A stretch of DNA of 64,000 nucleotides, taken from the NCBI RefSeq assembly GCF_001039355.2, contig NW_019773992.1:98585-162584 (forward strand). The letters run 5' to 3'. The stretch is from Lingula anatina. Its lineage: Eukaryota; Brachiopoda; Lingulata; Lingulida; Lingulidae. The position numbers and the translations under genes were made by a program. Shown one piece after another: positions 43,011 through 54,874 of this stretch (its first letter is position 1; each line of letters opens with the position of its first letter). The notes below the pieces were generated by a model. It did no database searches, was not told the origin of the DNA, and saw only the letters and a list, made by a program, of their open reading frames with translations.

Positions 43011-43262
43011 TATTTTGACTGAATAAACTGAATATATACTCGTCTCTGATAACAAAGACATCTGATGGGGTAATCAATATTCATGAGACCTAGATACTAT
43101 TTCTTCTGGGAAGACATAAATCGCATATGCTTCCTCGTGTAAGGTAAGTTAAGCAACCGCCAGGATGAGGACACAGTATCACTCTGTCGAATACCAATTT
43201 CAAAGGACCTAGACTATGCTTGTGACAACTTACAATTAAACTTTTCGAATATGAAAATTCTC

Positions 43263-43296
<34 letters not shown>

Positions 43297-43372
43297 TATT
43301 AAATAAGAGGGTGGTCGACTATATTTTTTTAAAAAGGAATTTTAAGTTACATGATTTTAAGACACTAAGGGT

Positions 43373-43803
43373 GTATTCCCAGAGATTTAGATCGATCCAG
43401 AGATTAAGATTTAGATCGACCTAACTCCCTGGGGGTTCGCACTAAATTGCAGTCAGCAGAGCGTGCAACATAGTTAATTATCCCCTTACAGCTTTTAGGT
43501 CAGACGCTTAAGCCGGCTAAGCTGACAGTTATCTGGTGAGACTCCCCACAGGGATAGATCGATCTAAAATCTATGGAAATGGGGTCTATGGCTTTATTCC
43601 CATAGATTTTAGATCGATCTATCCCCGCGGGGAGTCTCACTAGATTACTTTCAGATAATCCGACTTAAATGTCCGTCCCGCCTACTACAAGCTGTAAGGG
43701 GTAATTAACTTTCGTGTCCGCCCGGCTGACAGCTATTTAGCGTGAACCCCCAGGGGGTTAGGTCGATCTAAAGTAGGTCGATCTAATCTATGGAAATGGG
43801 GTG
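43373..43803. mobile_element. Composite of two inverted foldback MITEs
   Basis: Two gatcgatc-family elements (about 43373-43590 and 43600-43803) lie in opposite orientation, giving a large palindrome. Paralogous sites near 39685 and 49115 read cactaaga(g/c)tataa without it. The flanking taag/tatg fits a 4-bp target duplication with one change. Confidence 0.7.
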
Positions 43804-44835
43804 TATGAGTATAAAAAGGGTATGTTGATAATTTAAAGAGCACAAAGCCCGTCGGTTTTCTTTTCAACCTTTGTCAATTAAACCTATGTCAAGTGAAACA
43901 ATCCCGTTTTCAAACTTGACCCTTACCTATGTGAAAAGTACAATTTTTTTCTTTAGTAATATTTCTGAAAATATTTACAATGATTGGTCAATTGTGATTA
44001 AATCAGTCTTAGAATTATTGCATCTAAGGTAAAAAATCTTTAAGCATACATATATACTATTTGTATTAATAAGTTACCATTAATTCAAATATTAAGTACA
44101 AATAGTCATATACGTTTGTTGTATGAAACGACATAACACATTTTGCTTTATAACCTATCTCTTAATAACCTGTATCTTCCTATCATACAATGACACTGTC
44201 AGTTGTATAAACAAATTAGATTATATTAATTCTATTAATATCAGTAAAGCATCATCTGTATATTTAATTTAAGATAAATGTTAAATTTCACACGTAAATA
44301 TATATTAATTGTCATTGACCAACAATATTAACTCTAATAAAACTCACCGTCCATTTCATTTATATGATTCATGTTGCAAACAGAAAAAAATAAATAAATA
44401 CAATGTATAAATGTATATGCATACATACAGGTGAGAATACAAGCAAAATTTTATATGAAAATAATAAAAAACATTCTTGTTATTACATTTATTATTTTAT
44501 TAAGTTCTATTTAAACTGAATAATAAACTTATAATTAATTATGTATTAAATTGCCGTTGTAACCATTGCTTAATAATGTAACAAACAAATAAAATGCAAA
44601 AAAAAAAAAAAAAAGATAATCTATTAGATAATTGCCTAAAATGACATTTAAACAAACAATATGGCAGACAAATAACTAATTGAAATTTACTAAATACAAA
44701 GAACATTTATTACAAACAACAGCTAGGCATAACAAAGTAAGCACAAAAAAGTGTTTGGGTGAAGCATCCTCCTTTGGTTTATCTACAATTAAATATTGAC
44801 ACAATAAAAAAAGCAAAGAAACTTTGAAATGTAAC

Positions 44836-44876
<41 letters not shown>

Positions 44877-45073
44877 ATGAATGCCAACAAATCTTTTAAT
44901 TTTTACTTCAATCTAGTATGTGTGCACAGAGCACTGCCACAGTGATTCAGCTTTGAACTGAATAGACTTTATCATATTCAGACCATCATATATAAATACC
45001 TAGTCTTCCACATATATTCTGTTTTCTACATCTTACACCAATCCTCAATGCTAAGTTTTCCCTTCATAAGAAA
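43804..45073. repeat. T12 3' spacer, partner of 51264-51960
   Basis: 43960-44620 is collinear with 51264-51960, showing a segmental duplication of TRIM 3' flanks. A (CA)n tract lies at about 44838-44873. No gene. Confidence 0.55.
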
Positions 45074-45367
45074 TTAGAGGATCAGAGAGGCGATACCGCC
45101 TCCAAGTATTGTACCACCAGCTGTAGCAAGCGCATTCGCGGGGGAAAAAAAGACACCACCTACAATATACTTTTTGATACAGCGTAAATCATAAACCATA
45201 TGGAAAGCAAACATGGACACAATATCAGTGTTGGGCTTGATATGCTCTATCAAATGCAAAATACAAGAGGCCCCTAGCATTAATGGTTCCAGAATAAGAG
45301 AGAACTTTTCAGTTTCGGTATACCGTATTCTTCCCATAATTCCTTCGGTTTGGAAGATATGTAACAT
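45074..45367 (-). CDS. Small hydrophobic ORF, unknown
   Basis: A 97-codon frame starting with ATG. It is rich in hydrophobic residues and ends with a Gly/Ala-rich segment (ATAGGTILGGGIASLIL) that could be a membrane helix. I recognise no family. It lies in the T12 3' flank; the partner region at 42.6 kb keeps only its first part. Chance is possible. Confidence 0.2.
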   Translation of the reverse strand: MLHIFQTEGIMGRIRYTETEKFSLILEPLMLGASCILHLIEHIKPNTDIVSMFAFHMVYDLRCIKKYIVGGVFFSPANALATAGGTILGGGIASLIL

Positions 45368-45733
45368 TTAATTTTGCCAATTGTGGACAATGTTGCACTG
45401 CGACGAGTGCCACACTTTTACCCAAGTACCGACAAAGCCCACAATTCACATGGATTGAGTTGACATTATACGTGACCTACATACAGAATTTGGGTACAGG
45501 GGCTCTTGTAAATGTAGTTTAGATATTTGTGACGTAGCAGACCATTTGTACCGCCAGTTACTTTATCAAAAATGGAAACATCATTTTCAACCTTCATATA
45601 AATACATAGTATTCCACTCCGCTATCACAACAGTCCTTCATCTACAACCTATCCTCATTATCAGTGATAACACAAAATTTTACAAACATCAGCAGTTTGA
45701 TATATTTTCATCATTATTCAATGCTATCAGTAG

Positions 45734-47536
45734 TTACTGTAAATATTGGAATGTCTTAACTTTTCCCTGTCCTTCTGCCACCACCAGCTGGCCAGCAGGG
45801 TTGATGGCTAATGCATTTGGATCCTGCAGCCCATCGAGCTGTGATGCAATGTATCTGATAAACTGTCCCTGTGGACTCAGTGCCACTACCTTGTGGCAAA
45901 GAAAGTCACTAATGAAGATGTGCCCGTAGCTGTCTGTGCACACTGTATCTGCTGACTTCAAAAGACCATCTCCAGAGTCTTCTGTGCCATACTGGTACAG
46001 ATGATCACCAGTAGATGACAGCACATGCACACATTTACTCAGAATATCTGATATTACAATGTTATCATTCACAGTATTCACTGTGATGTACTGGGGGCAC
46101 ACACACATACTAAGTGGAATAGTGTTCAGGAGCTGTCCACTGTCTGCATGAAATGTAAAGATGGCTTTCTCCCCTCTGTCACAAACCATCACATGACTTT
46201 CTTTGTTCATTGTGATACCACATGGGGCCTCAAGTTGATTTTGGCCCATGGTTGTTAGGTGCTGACCTCTGGTGGAGTACACTTGGACACATTTGTCACC
46301 CTGTGATGTTATATACAGGTGACCAGTCTGTGACACTGCCACATCAAATGGATTGTTTTGTCTAATTTCAAATTTAAACTTTCCAGCATGTGTGAATATT
46401 TTTGTGGTGCCATTTCCTTTATCCACTACAAACACGTGTTGCTCATCTATGGCCAACCCAGATATGCACATTGCTTTATCATGTTTCAGCTTAGAACTGA
46501 AGGAATGCACACATTCTGCCTTATTTAAGAAAACAGGAGCTGGACCTAATGTAAGTTGTGACTGTACTGTCACCTGTCCTAACATGGTTTTTAGATCAGC
46601 AGTAGATATTTTACCTGGGCTGTATAATATCAATGCAGGCGTGTTTAGAGATGAGAAAAGTGTTTTATTCATTGCTGCCAATCTCTCTGTCAGAGATTTT
46701 GCATGGACTATGATATTTAAGTCTGTGCCATTAATGATAAGTTCCTGGGCAAAGTCACAGGCACTTTGCAGGGAGGCATGGTGGAGATCAAGGATGTACT
46801 TGTTTGCCTCATTCTGCTTCTTTCTTTCATCGTAAGCAGAATTCACCTCTGATATCAGTGTCTCTTCCCTTTGATAAATTAATTTGCACATGCTCTGAAC
46901 TTCTTTTTTGATGCATTCGATAGTGGCTGCCCTGATTTGAGAGTCGCTTGATTCATTGACTGTTCCCATAACAACTGTCTGTCCCTTTATAACTGCCTCT
47001 TCTATATAGTTGAATCTTTTCCTGGCTTTCACAAGAGCAAATTTAATTTTATCTCTATTGCATTTTGCAGTTTGCTCAATCGATGAAATACGATGCCCAC
47101 TATGTTCTGTTAATATACATTCACAGCATATTACAGTATCGTCATCTTCACAGTAATATTTTGATTCATTATTAGGATGTTTCTCACAACAGATTGCCCC
47201 CTGTGCAATGGCTTGTGTCACACTAGTAACATTTGTTTCTCTGATTGTAGTTGAGACCTCATGCTGCTGTCTCTGACTCAGAATCTCTTTCGTTTTGTGA
47301 ACACGGAAATCTTTTCTTAATCTCACGAGTCCTTCTCTTGGCAATTGTATCCGTTCTTTACAAAGAGGGCAGTAAAATGTCCATTCCCGAGATATAGTTT
47401 TCGAGGCATAGCCAGATATACAACCGAAACAAAATGTATGGTAGCAAGGCAGGACACGGGGGTCCTCGTACTCTCCCAGACAGATGCTACACGTCAAGAG
47501 ATTATCTGTGAAAGCTGTTGCTAGTGCTTCTGCCAT
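45734..47536 (-). CDS. TRIM-NHL E3 ubiquitin ligase, intact single exon (T12)
   Basis: A 600-residue protein starting MAEALATAFTDNLL, with complete C3HC4 RING, B-box 2 (CEKHPNNESKYYCEDDDT; CCEC; HSGH), coiled coil and NHL to KTFQYLQ. Between B-box and coiled coil it has a short extra segment (EEAVIKGQTVVMGTV) absent from T8. The leader is unusual: instead of cagatATG, the start is preceded by a decayed RING coding for 67 codons that ends 24 nt upstream. The standard upstream module is missing and a foldback MITE lies at 47980-48233. Confidence 0.93.
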   Translation of the reverse strand: MAEALATAFTDNLLTCSICLGEYEDPRVLPCYHTFCFGCISGYASKTISREWTFYCPLCKERIQLPREGLVRLRKDFRVHKTKEILSQRQQHEVSTTIRETNVTSVTQAIAQGAICCEKHPNNESKYYCEDDDTVICCECILTEHSGHRISSIEQTAKCNRDKIKFALVKARKRFNYIEEAVIKGQTVVMGTVNESSDSQIRAATIECIKKEVQSMCKLIYQREETLISEVNSAYDERKKQNEANKYILDLHHASLQSACDFAQELIINGTDLNIIVHAKSLTERLAAMNKTLFSSLNTPALILYSPGKISTADLKTMLGQVTVQSQLTLGPAPVFLNKAECVHSFSSKLKHDKAMCISGLAIDEQHVFVVDKGNGTTKIFTHAGKFKFEIRQNNPFDVAVSQTGHLYITSQGDKCVQVYSTRGQHLTTMGQNQLEAPCGITMNKESHVMVCDRGEKAIFTFHADSGQLLNTIPLSMCVCPQYITVNTVNDNIVISDILSKCVHVLSSTGDHLYQYGTEDSGDGLLKSADTVCTDSYGHIFISDFLCHKVVALSPQGQFIRYIASQLDGLQDPNALAINPAGQLVVAEGQGKVKTFQYLQ

Positions 47537-47560
47537 GTCTGTTTCTAGATTTTTAAGTCC

Positions 47561-47764
47561 CTACTTTGTAAAATCTATTTTGTCTTTAGAAAAGAGGCAT
47601 TGAAATCTCCTGTCTCGAATCAGTAATTTCTTGGCTTGGTCAGCCATATAGTTAAAGCAAAATGTATGGTAGCAAGGCAGGACAATGGGGTCCTCATACT
47701 CTCCCAGCCAGACGCTACATGTTATGAGATTATCTGTGAATGCTGCTGCTAGTGCGTCTGCCAT
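47561..47764 (-). pseudogene. Decayed RING unit directly upstream of T12 (67-codon uORF)
   Basis: MADALAAAFTDNLITCSVW is a RING start with ligand losses: second Cys to Trp (CSVW), a later Cys to Tyr (CFNYM) and the last Cys to Ser (CLFS). It stops with TAG, then GLKNLETD leads in the same frame into the T12 start. It probably lies in the T12 5' leader and would act as an upstream ORF. Confidence 0.8.
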
Positions 47765-47979
47765 GTCTGACAGTCTTTTTAATTCTCCATTCCCTGTTTA
47801 CTTCCTGGTTTTGCAGCTGATCAAAGGAAAAAAAAACTTACTCATCATACCCTTTAACTAGGCTTCTGTTATGTCCTTTTTTTCTGACAAATGTTTTAAA
47901 TGGAATCCCTGAAATATGCGTCCTTTTCCTCCTTCCCCGTTTACCAGGGTAGTAAACAAAATACCTTCATGTTCTTTTA

Positions 47980-48233
47980 GACTGGGTTCCTATGCCTAGC
48001 TCGATCCAACAGGATTCACGCTAAATTGCTATCAACTGAAGAAGTTCATATGTCTGCCACGCCTACCGAATCAGCTAGTGGGAATTAACTTTGCTCCGGT
48101 AGGTAATTACCCCCTAACAGCTTTAGTAGCCATGACAGACATTTAGACCGCTTAAGTTGACAATAATTTAGTGAGAATCCCCTTGTGTATACATCGATCC
48201 AAAGTTAGTACAATAGTCTCTGGAATTGGTCTC
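47980..48233. mobile_element. Foldback MITE (gatcgatc family) upstream of T12
   Basis: Nearly whole-length inverted halves: gctaaattgctatcaactga on the left pairs with the complement of ttaagttgacaataatttag on the right. It contains ctcgatcc and atcgatcc ends. It sits where the TRIM upstream module should be. Confidence 0.7.
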
Positions 48234-49010
48234 TTACTTTTCCTATACTACTTTCCAGTCGGTTCCCCGCCGCCTTCTCTATTTCCCTCTCTTCCCTCTA
48301 CTCGTATAAAGCCCAGGGCAAAAATCATTGGATTTTTATTCATATGATTCAGTATAACGGACTGCCTCACTCATCAAAGTCCTTAACTTTATACCTCATG
48401 CCTTTTAATGCCTTCCGAGAAGACATAAATCGACCGACAATGACAAGATATTCTTAATCTAAGGTGGTGTCACTGCCTTGTAAATTGGAATAGACAGGAG
48501 TAGGCATTATGTCGGTGTTAATGATTATTTCGGAACTGGTGACTACTCACGGGTTATTTTTTCCCCTTTTTCTTAAATTAATTCTAGTTTTGGGATAGAT
48601 TTCGATAACGGGACGTTCATGTCATATGTGTTAAATATGAAAAAATTTAATCTTTCAGTCCATCACTATTTTTAAAGAAAAAATTCTAATAATCACGTAG
48701 ATAAGGGTCTTATTTCTACTTAAACAAAACTGTGAGCATATTCTCAGTAAAAAATGGCTGTCGCTTCTTTTAACTGAATATGTACATGAAAAACCATTAT
48801 GACGAAGATATCTTTTGGGGTAATCAATATTCATGGGAGCTAGAGCTCAGTCCTTCTTGGAAGGCATAAATCACTTATACTCCTACTGTTCTATGTGTAA
48901 GGTAAGCTTAGCAACCACAATATATCTCTGTCCAATATCAATTTCAAAGGAGGACCGAGACTATGTTTGTGACCACTTACAATTAAACTTTTCGAATATG
49001 AAAATGCTCG

Positions 49011-49052
<42 letters not shown>

Positions 49053-49369
49053 TATCAAACCAGAGGGTGGTCGGCTATATTTATTCAAAAAGGAAGTTAC
49101 ATGATTTTGAGACACTAAGAGTATAAAAAGGGTATGTTAATAATTTAAAGAGCACAAAGCCTGTCGGTTTTCTTTTTAACCTTTGTCAATTAAACCTATG
49201 TCAAGTGAAACAATCCTGCTTTCAAACTTGATCCTTTCCTATGTTAAATGTACGTAAGTATGGATAATTATTTCTTCTTTCCATTCATACATTTAATGAT
49301 TTACCAAGGCACTGCTTCTGTCAGTTTTTTTTTTTTTTTTTTTTTTTTTGAGCTGTGTATTTATGTATT

Positions 49370-49408
<39 letters not shown>

Positions 49409-50023
49409 TTTTGCGGCGAAAAAAGTATATTTTTATATCAGAGTATGTACGTCTCTTATCCGGTGTTTCGCTGCCGGTTCCACAGATGTATAGAAATGTC
49501 TGTTATTAACCCTACTGAGCACCTGTGTTATGGATTGGAGTGTACAATGCATATGAAAACAAATCCCCAAATTATCTAGAACAACTTTGCCAAGTTCTCT
49601 ATGAAGAATAGGACAATATCCCACAAAAAATTGTTGCCCTTGGTAAATGCTTGTCGCGCCGCCAATAATTGCAGTTCGCAGTAAACACGGTACTAGACAC
49701 GTTACCGTTAACGAGCATATCCTACTGATAATTCTATGTAACTTTGGTTATATTTGGCAGTGTCTTTTTTAATTGAGTACACATTTTTACCTCTGTGGAA
49801 ATCATAATTGAAACAAAGTATTTGAGGGGGCGCATACTTTGAATTTGAATTAACTATATAAAATATATATTTTTTTTCGTCGTTATTTGTCTTTTCTAAA
49901 CCATTAATCATGTAAGATTTGGTATCTGAAAAAAGAAAAAAAAAATGAACTTGTGAAGATTCTTTTGTCTATAGCTACTTATAATTTTCTGGTCTTACCA
50001 GCCAATATTTTGTCTGCTTGCAG
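48234..50023. other. Spacer with microsatellites; partner of 37.7-39.7 kb and 41.5-43.4 kb
   Basis: Contains (AAT)n at 49011-49051, a T tract at about 49326 and (TTTA)n at 49367-49412. It preserves two MITE empty sites (48693 and about 49115). No gene. Confidence 0.55.
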
Positions 50024-50231
50024 GAACAGACAGAACATTGTTTAACACCAACAACCCCAGAAGATATAAAAATATCTTGGAAAGAGAGCAACGGGACCTA
50101 CACCCTAAAGTTAGTGAAGCATTCAACATCTGCTTACATGAGGCCAAGCGGTATCGTACTGATGGGACTGAGCTACCCAACCTCTACCTACCACTCCTTA
50201 GGGAGGAGCAGACGGGAGGGGGGGGGATGTA
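50024..50231 (+). CDS. Possible orphan terminal exon, unknown
   Basis: A good acceptor (tgtctgcttgcag) is followed by an open frame of about 68 codons with protein-like composition (NPRRYKNILEREQRDLHPKV, LHEAKRYRTDGTELPNLYLP) ending at TAA after a G run. No upstream exon or family is recognised. It could be a remnant of a mobile element or of a gene outside the window. Confidence 0.25.
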
Positions 50232-50239
50232 ATTGAATA

Positions 50240-51188
50240 GCACACCAGAGCGGGTGTTAGGTTGTGCTATCTATCACAACATCATTCCCTGATGAAGTCT
50301 GACTGCACACTGAATTTTATAATGGGTTTTATAATGTATAACATAACATTGGGAACTCTGCTCCATCTCATTTATGAATGTTTTGTCAAGAGTAACAACA
50401 TTTTAGGGATTGCTGGCATAAGAACTGTCTGTTAACTATTCCGCAGAGAATTATTAAAAGGGGATACGTCTAGAGCATGTGTAAATTATAAAAAATACAA
50501 ATCATCACAAGAAAATTACATGTCTGTGAGACAAGTCCATAAAGAAAAAAAAATTCCTTTCATTAGAAAATAGTTACGTCATCAAACCTGGAAACGACAT
50601 GTTCGTATTAGCTAGCAATGTCGTTCTCAATAAATAACAGAACTGACGTCTTCAGTTCCAAATCAAAAGGTGTCTTTATTCAATTTCAATCAGATACTTA
50701 AAAACAATTGTGAGTCAAAATCACAATCTTTCCCGTGTACCTCTTTCACATTCCACTTGGAAACTCTGGAAGGATACCCTCACACATACCCCTAATGAAT
50801 GCTAGCGTGTCTTTTACTTCTGACTTCATTCAAGTCTGTGTGAATAGAGCACTTCCACAGTGACTCAGCTTTGAACCAAATAATTGATCTCCTGCTCAAT
50901 TAAGTTTTGAGACTACAAATTTTCGTGAATGAAAAAATAACTATCTATCGCCAATACAATTTTATATTATAAAATTTAAACCATTTCATTAAAAAATCAT
51001 GCTTAGTTAAATTTACCCAAACAATAGTTATATGGCCATTTCCTAGTATTCTTATATGAAACTTCTTATTACTGTTCCATGAAAAAAAAAATAGTTCATT
51101 AATAAAAAAAAATCAAAATGAGTTAAATACATAAAATATAAGTTGTATTAATTTGGCTATGCACTCTATAATTGATTCTCCTTCAGTC

Positions 51189-51267
<79 letters not shown>

Positions 51268-51718
51268 GAAAATATTTACAATGATTAATCAATTGTGATT
51301 ATATCCGTCTTGGAATCATTGCATCTAAGATTAAAAAATTGAACCTATTAAAACATCTTTAAGCATACTTAAATACTACTTTATATTAATAAATTGCCAT
51401 TCACTCAAAAACTTAAGCACAAGTCATCTATATGCTGTATGAAAAGACATATTTTACTTAATAAAAATATTGATAATTTGTTTACCTATATCTCCCTGTC
51501 ATACAATGACACTATCACTATCAGGAGTATTAACAAATTAAGCTCTATTCATTCTATTAGTATCAGTTAAGCATCTTTTGTATATTCAATTCAAGAAGTT
51601 AAATTGTACCCTTTAATATATATATTAATTGTCATTGACCAACGATATTAACTCTTATAATACTCATTTTTCATTTCATTGGATATTTTGTAATCCCTGT
51701 TGAAAACAAAAACAAAAA

Positions 51719-51770
<52 letters not shown>

Positions 51771-52335
51771 TTTACATGTATATGTACTTTATACATATGT
51801 ATGCATACGTGCAAAAAGTAATATGAAAAAAAAAAACAAAACATGCTTGTTAATACACTTATTAGTTCATTAAGTTCTCTTTAATCTGAATAATAAACTT
51901 TTAATTAATTATCTATTTGATTGCAGTTGTAACCATTGCTAAAATATGGAACAAACAAACAAAATTCCTCAGTGAATCAGCTTTGAACCCTATAAACTTT
52001 AACATAGTCAGACCATCATATATAAATAGCTAGTCTTCCACCCTGCTATCACTGCTGTCCTACACACTGACTATACCTTATGTTATGATTCCTACATGTA
52101 CAACCTATCCTCAATGTTAAGTTTTCCTTTCATAAGAAACTAGAGGATCAGAAAATAGTAACTTTATCTAAAATGTAAACAACATGTTAGAGCCACCATA
52201 TATAAATACATAGTCTTCCACTGTGATATCAGAGCTGTCCTACATCTACAACCTATCCTCATTATCAGTGATAACACATTTACAAACATCAGCTGTTTAA
52301 TATATTTTAATCATTATTCAATGTGATCATCATAG
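50240..52335. repeat. T13 3' spacer made of TRIM flank duplicates
   Basis: 50290-50570 matches the T6 3' flank (25700-25930). 51264-51960 matches 43960-44620, and 52190-52335 is the common TRIM 3' flank. It includes (AT)n at 51193-51264 and (AAT)n at 51720-51767. No gene. Confidence 0.55.
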
Positions 52336-53658
52336 TTACTGTAAGTACTGGAATGTCTTAACTTTGCCATGTTCCTCTGCCACCACCAGCTGGCCAGCAG
52401 GGTTGATGGCTAATGCTGTCGGACACTCCAACCCATCATTTTTAGTGGCAATGTATCTGATAAACTCTCCTTGAGCATCCAGTGCCACTATTCTGTGGTT
52501 ATTACAGTCAGCAATGAAGATGTGACCATAGCTGTCTGTGCACACTCCACAAGGTCCATCCAACTCACCATCACCACTGCCTCGTGTGCCGCCATACTGG
52601 TACAGCTGATAAGCACTACGGTCATACTTATCATTCTGCTGAAGAGAAGATGACAACATATATATACAGTGTTGGTCATTAATTGATATCACAATGTTAT
52701 CATTCACACTGTTCTCTGTGATGTAACTTTTGTCACTGATGTATTCTGGGTTTCTACACGCTCTTTTGTACATTTGGGAATTACTGTTTCTGAGTGAAAT
52801 AATGACCGGGAACTGTACACTGTTGGATGTGAAGAAGTATATTTTTTCTACGTCACAAACCATCACGTGGCCTTGTCTGGTCAGTGTAATACTACATGAC
52901 CTCTTCAGCTTAAGCATGGATGTCACCGGCTGACCGCCGGTAGTGTGCACTACGACACTACCCTCACCCTGTGATGTTATATACAGGAGACCAGTCTGTG
53001 ACACAGCCACATCAATTGGACGTTTTAGTTTAATGTCAAACTTAAATTGACCTTCATTTGTGAATACTTTTGTTCTGTCATTCCCTCTCATTTTGTCAGG
53101 ACTATATGAATCCACAACGTATGTATATTGCTCATCAATGGCCAATCCAGTTATGCACATTCTTCCTTTGTCATCTTTCAGCTTAGCACTGAATGAATGG
53201 ACACACTTTGCCTTCCATAAGAAAACTGGAGTATGCAGCGCTAATCTTGGGTTTGTTTCCTGACCAGCTAATGGAGGTTGTGACTGTACCGTCACCTGTC
53301 CTAACATGGCTTCCAGTCCGGCAGCAGATATCTCACCAGGACTGTAGGATATCTGCGCTGGTGTACCTGGTGTTTTCCCCATCACTTCAAGTCTTTCTAT
53401 CAGAGGTTTTGCATGAATCATGATATCAGAGTCAGTGCCATTAGTGATAAGCTCCTGAGCAAAGTCACAGGCACTTTGTAAGGAGACATGGTGCAATTCA
53501 TTTTTGTCGTAAGCAGAATTCACTTCTGATAGCATTGTCTCTTCCCTATGATCAATCATTTTTCGCATGTTGTGTGCTTGCTTTTGGATCCGTTTGATAA
53601 TGGCTGTCTCGATGCGAGAGTCCCTTGGTTCAGTGGCTGCTTCGAAGGCACCTTTCAA
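52336..53658 (-). CDS. NHL protein lacking RING and B-box (T13, 5'-truncated TRIM)
   Basis: A 440-codon open frame homologous to TRIM-NHL from the start of the coiled coil to KTFQYLQ. The frame opens with TTG, not ATG; the first Met is in MRKMIDHREETMLSEV. Upstream homology stops, so RING and B-box are gone. The NHL has two insertions not seen in paralogues (around NSNSQMYKRACR and SLQQNDKYDRSAY), yet no stop or frameshift. It could be a decaying copy or a new NHL-only gene without ligase activity. Confidence 0.65.
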   Translation of the reverse strand: MKGAFEAATEPRDSRIETAIIKRIQKQAHNMRKMIDHREETMLSEVNSAYDKNELHHVSLQSACDFAQELITNGTDSDIMIHAKPLIERLEVMGKTPGTPAQISYSPGEISAAGLEAMLGQVTVQSQPPLAGQETNPRLALHTPVFLWKAKCVHSFSAKLKDDKGRMCITGLAIDEQYTYVVDSYSPDKMRGNDRTKVFTNEGQFKFDIKLKRPIDVAVSQTGLLYITSQGEGSVVVHTTGGQPVTSMLKLKRSCSITLTRQGHVMVCDVEKIYFFTSNSVQFPVIISLRNSNSQMYKRACRNPEYISDKSYITENSVNDNIVISINDQHCIYMLSSSLQQNDKYDRSAYQLYQYGGTRGSGDGELDGPCGVCTDSYGHIFIADCNNHRIVALDAQGEFIRYIATKNDGLECPTALAINPAGQLVVAEEHGKVKTFQYLQ

Positions 53659-54870
53659 TATTAACCCCTAAACTGTATTTTGTCTTTTTAAAATCAAAAT
53701 ACAGATATTTGATCACTTTCTAAATATGTGTAAAATGTTTTTGAAAAACAATATGTGAACATTTTGCACATATAAAAGTTAAGTAGGCATCTGGGAAAGA
53801 CGCATACGTAAAGGACATTTTTTTACATTGCTAAATAAAATGTAGAGATGAAAAACCTATTATATTTAATAATATATAGACCAAGATAAGTTTAATGAAT
53901 ACTGTCAAAGGTGACCAGCTGAATACACCAGCAAAGATCACATACTCTTTTAAACAAAATAGAAATGTTTCCTATTTGTTATTTTATCCCCCCACCATCC
54001 GCGAGGTGACAGACAAGCATGCACTGTAGGACTACTGCTAATAAGAATTCCAGTTTTGTCATTATACGAAGACCAAAAAAGTGAAGGATAATTAAAACAT
54101 AAATATATCCCAATCTCTACCTAAATGAGATTGAGAGAAAGAGGTCCTTTTTTCGATGAAATCATGTCGTTTATAACAAATTCTTGAACGTTAATTTTTA
54201 AAAATTATTTTGTTTATGATTTGTTCTAAATAAGTCGTTATTTTTAAAGGTCCACATCACTTTCTATTTATTTTCCCTAACATATGAAGTATTGAATTTG
54301 AATGGTTAAACCAGATGTGTGGATGTTTGCCGGTTTTGCATACGAATTGGCGGTCATCTTGAAAAATCATCGATGTCTTTGGAGGAGAAACCAAGCAAAA
54401 TTGGCTTTTCCTGTGGCAAGTGATGCATTTCTGTAAGGAAAAAAAATTGCGGGGTTAGAGTTCTGGCTACTCGACTACAATTAAAACTAAAACGTTTGTC
54501 TGTAGTGAGTCTTATTTTATTTCCTCATTCTTAGTAAATTAGGAAGTAGTAGGTAGTAGCAGGAAAATCAATTAAATCATGTCAGACCTACAAATGAGTT
54601 GTTCTGCTTCAAAGACCTGTAATGAAATATTACAGTTGTAAGATCTATTTTTTTAATTCTTTTAAATGCCATGTCTGTGTATTCTAGTCTATTTGCACTA
54701 TTGTTAGAATGTCTGCCATAACTCTTGTAAAAACAACATGTTTTGGATGCTAATGAACAAATATCACCGGGCCTTCCGACGCTGAGGTGTATATCGTTAA
54801 GTGTTGGATAGGCGTACACGTACATTAATAAATCTTTACCATCAAATACTCATGACAAAAGCCTGGACAC
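53659..54870. other. Unique spacer, nothing recognised
   Basis: AT-rich sequence unrelated to TRIM flanks. It marks the right end of the TRIM array. No gene or repeat recognised. Confidence 0.5.
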
Positions 54871-54874
54871 TAAG

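Noticed and set aside
48833-49126. ORF with poly-Asn
   Set aside because: Translation of an (AAT)n microsatellite; no splice or family support.
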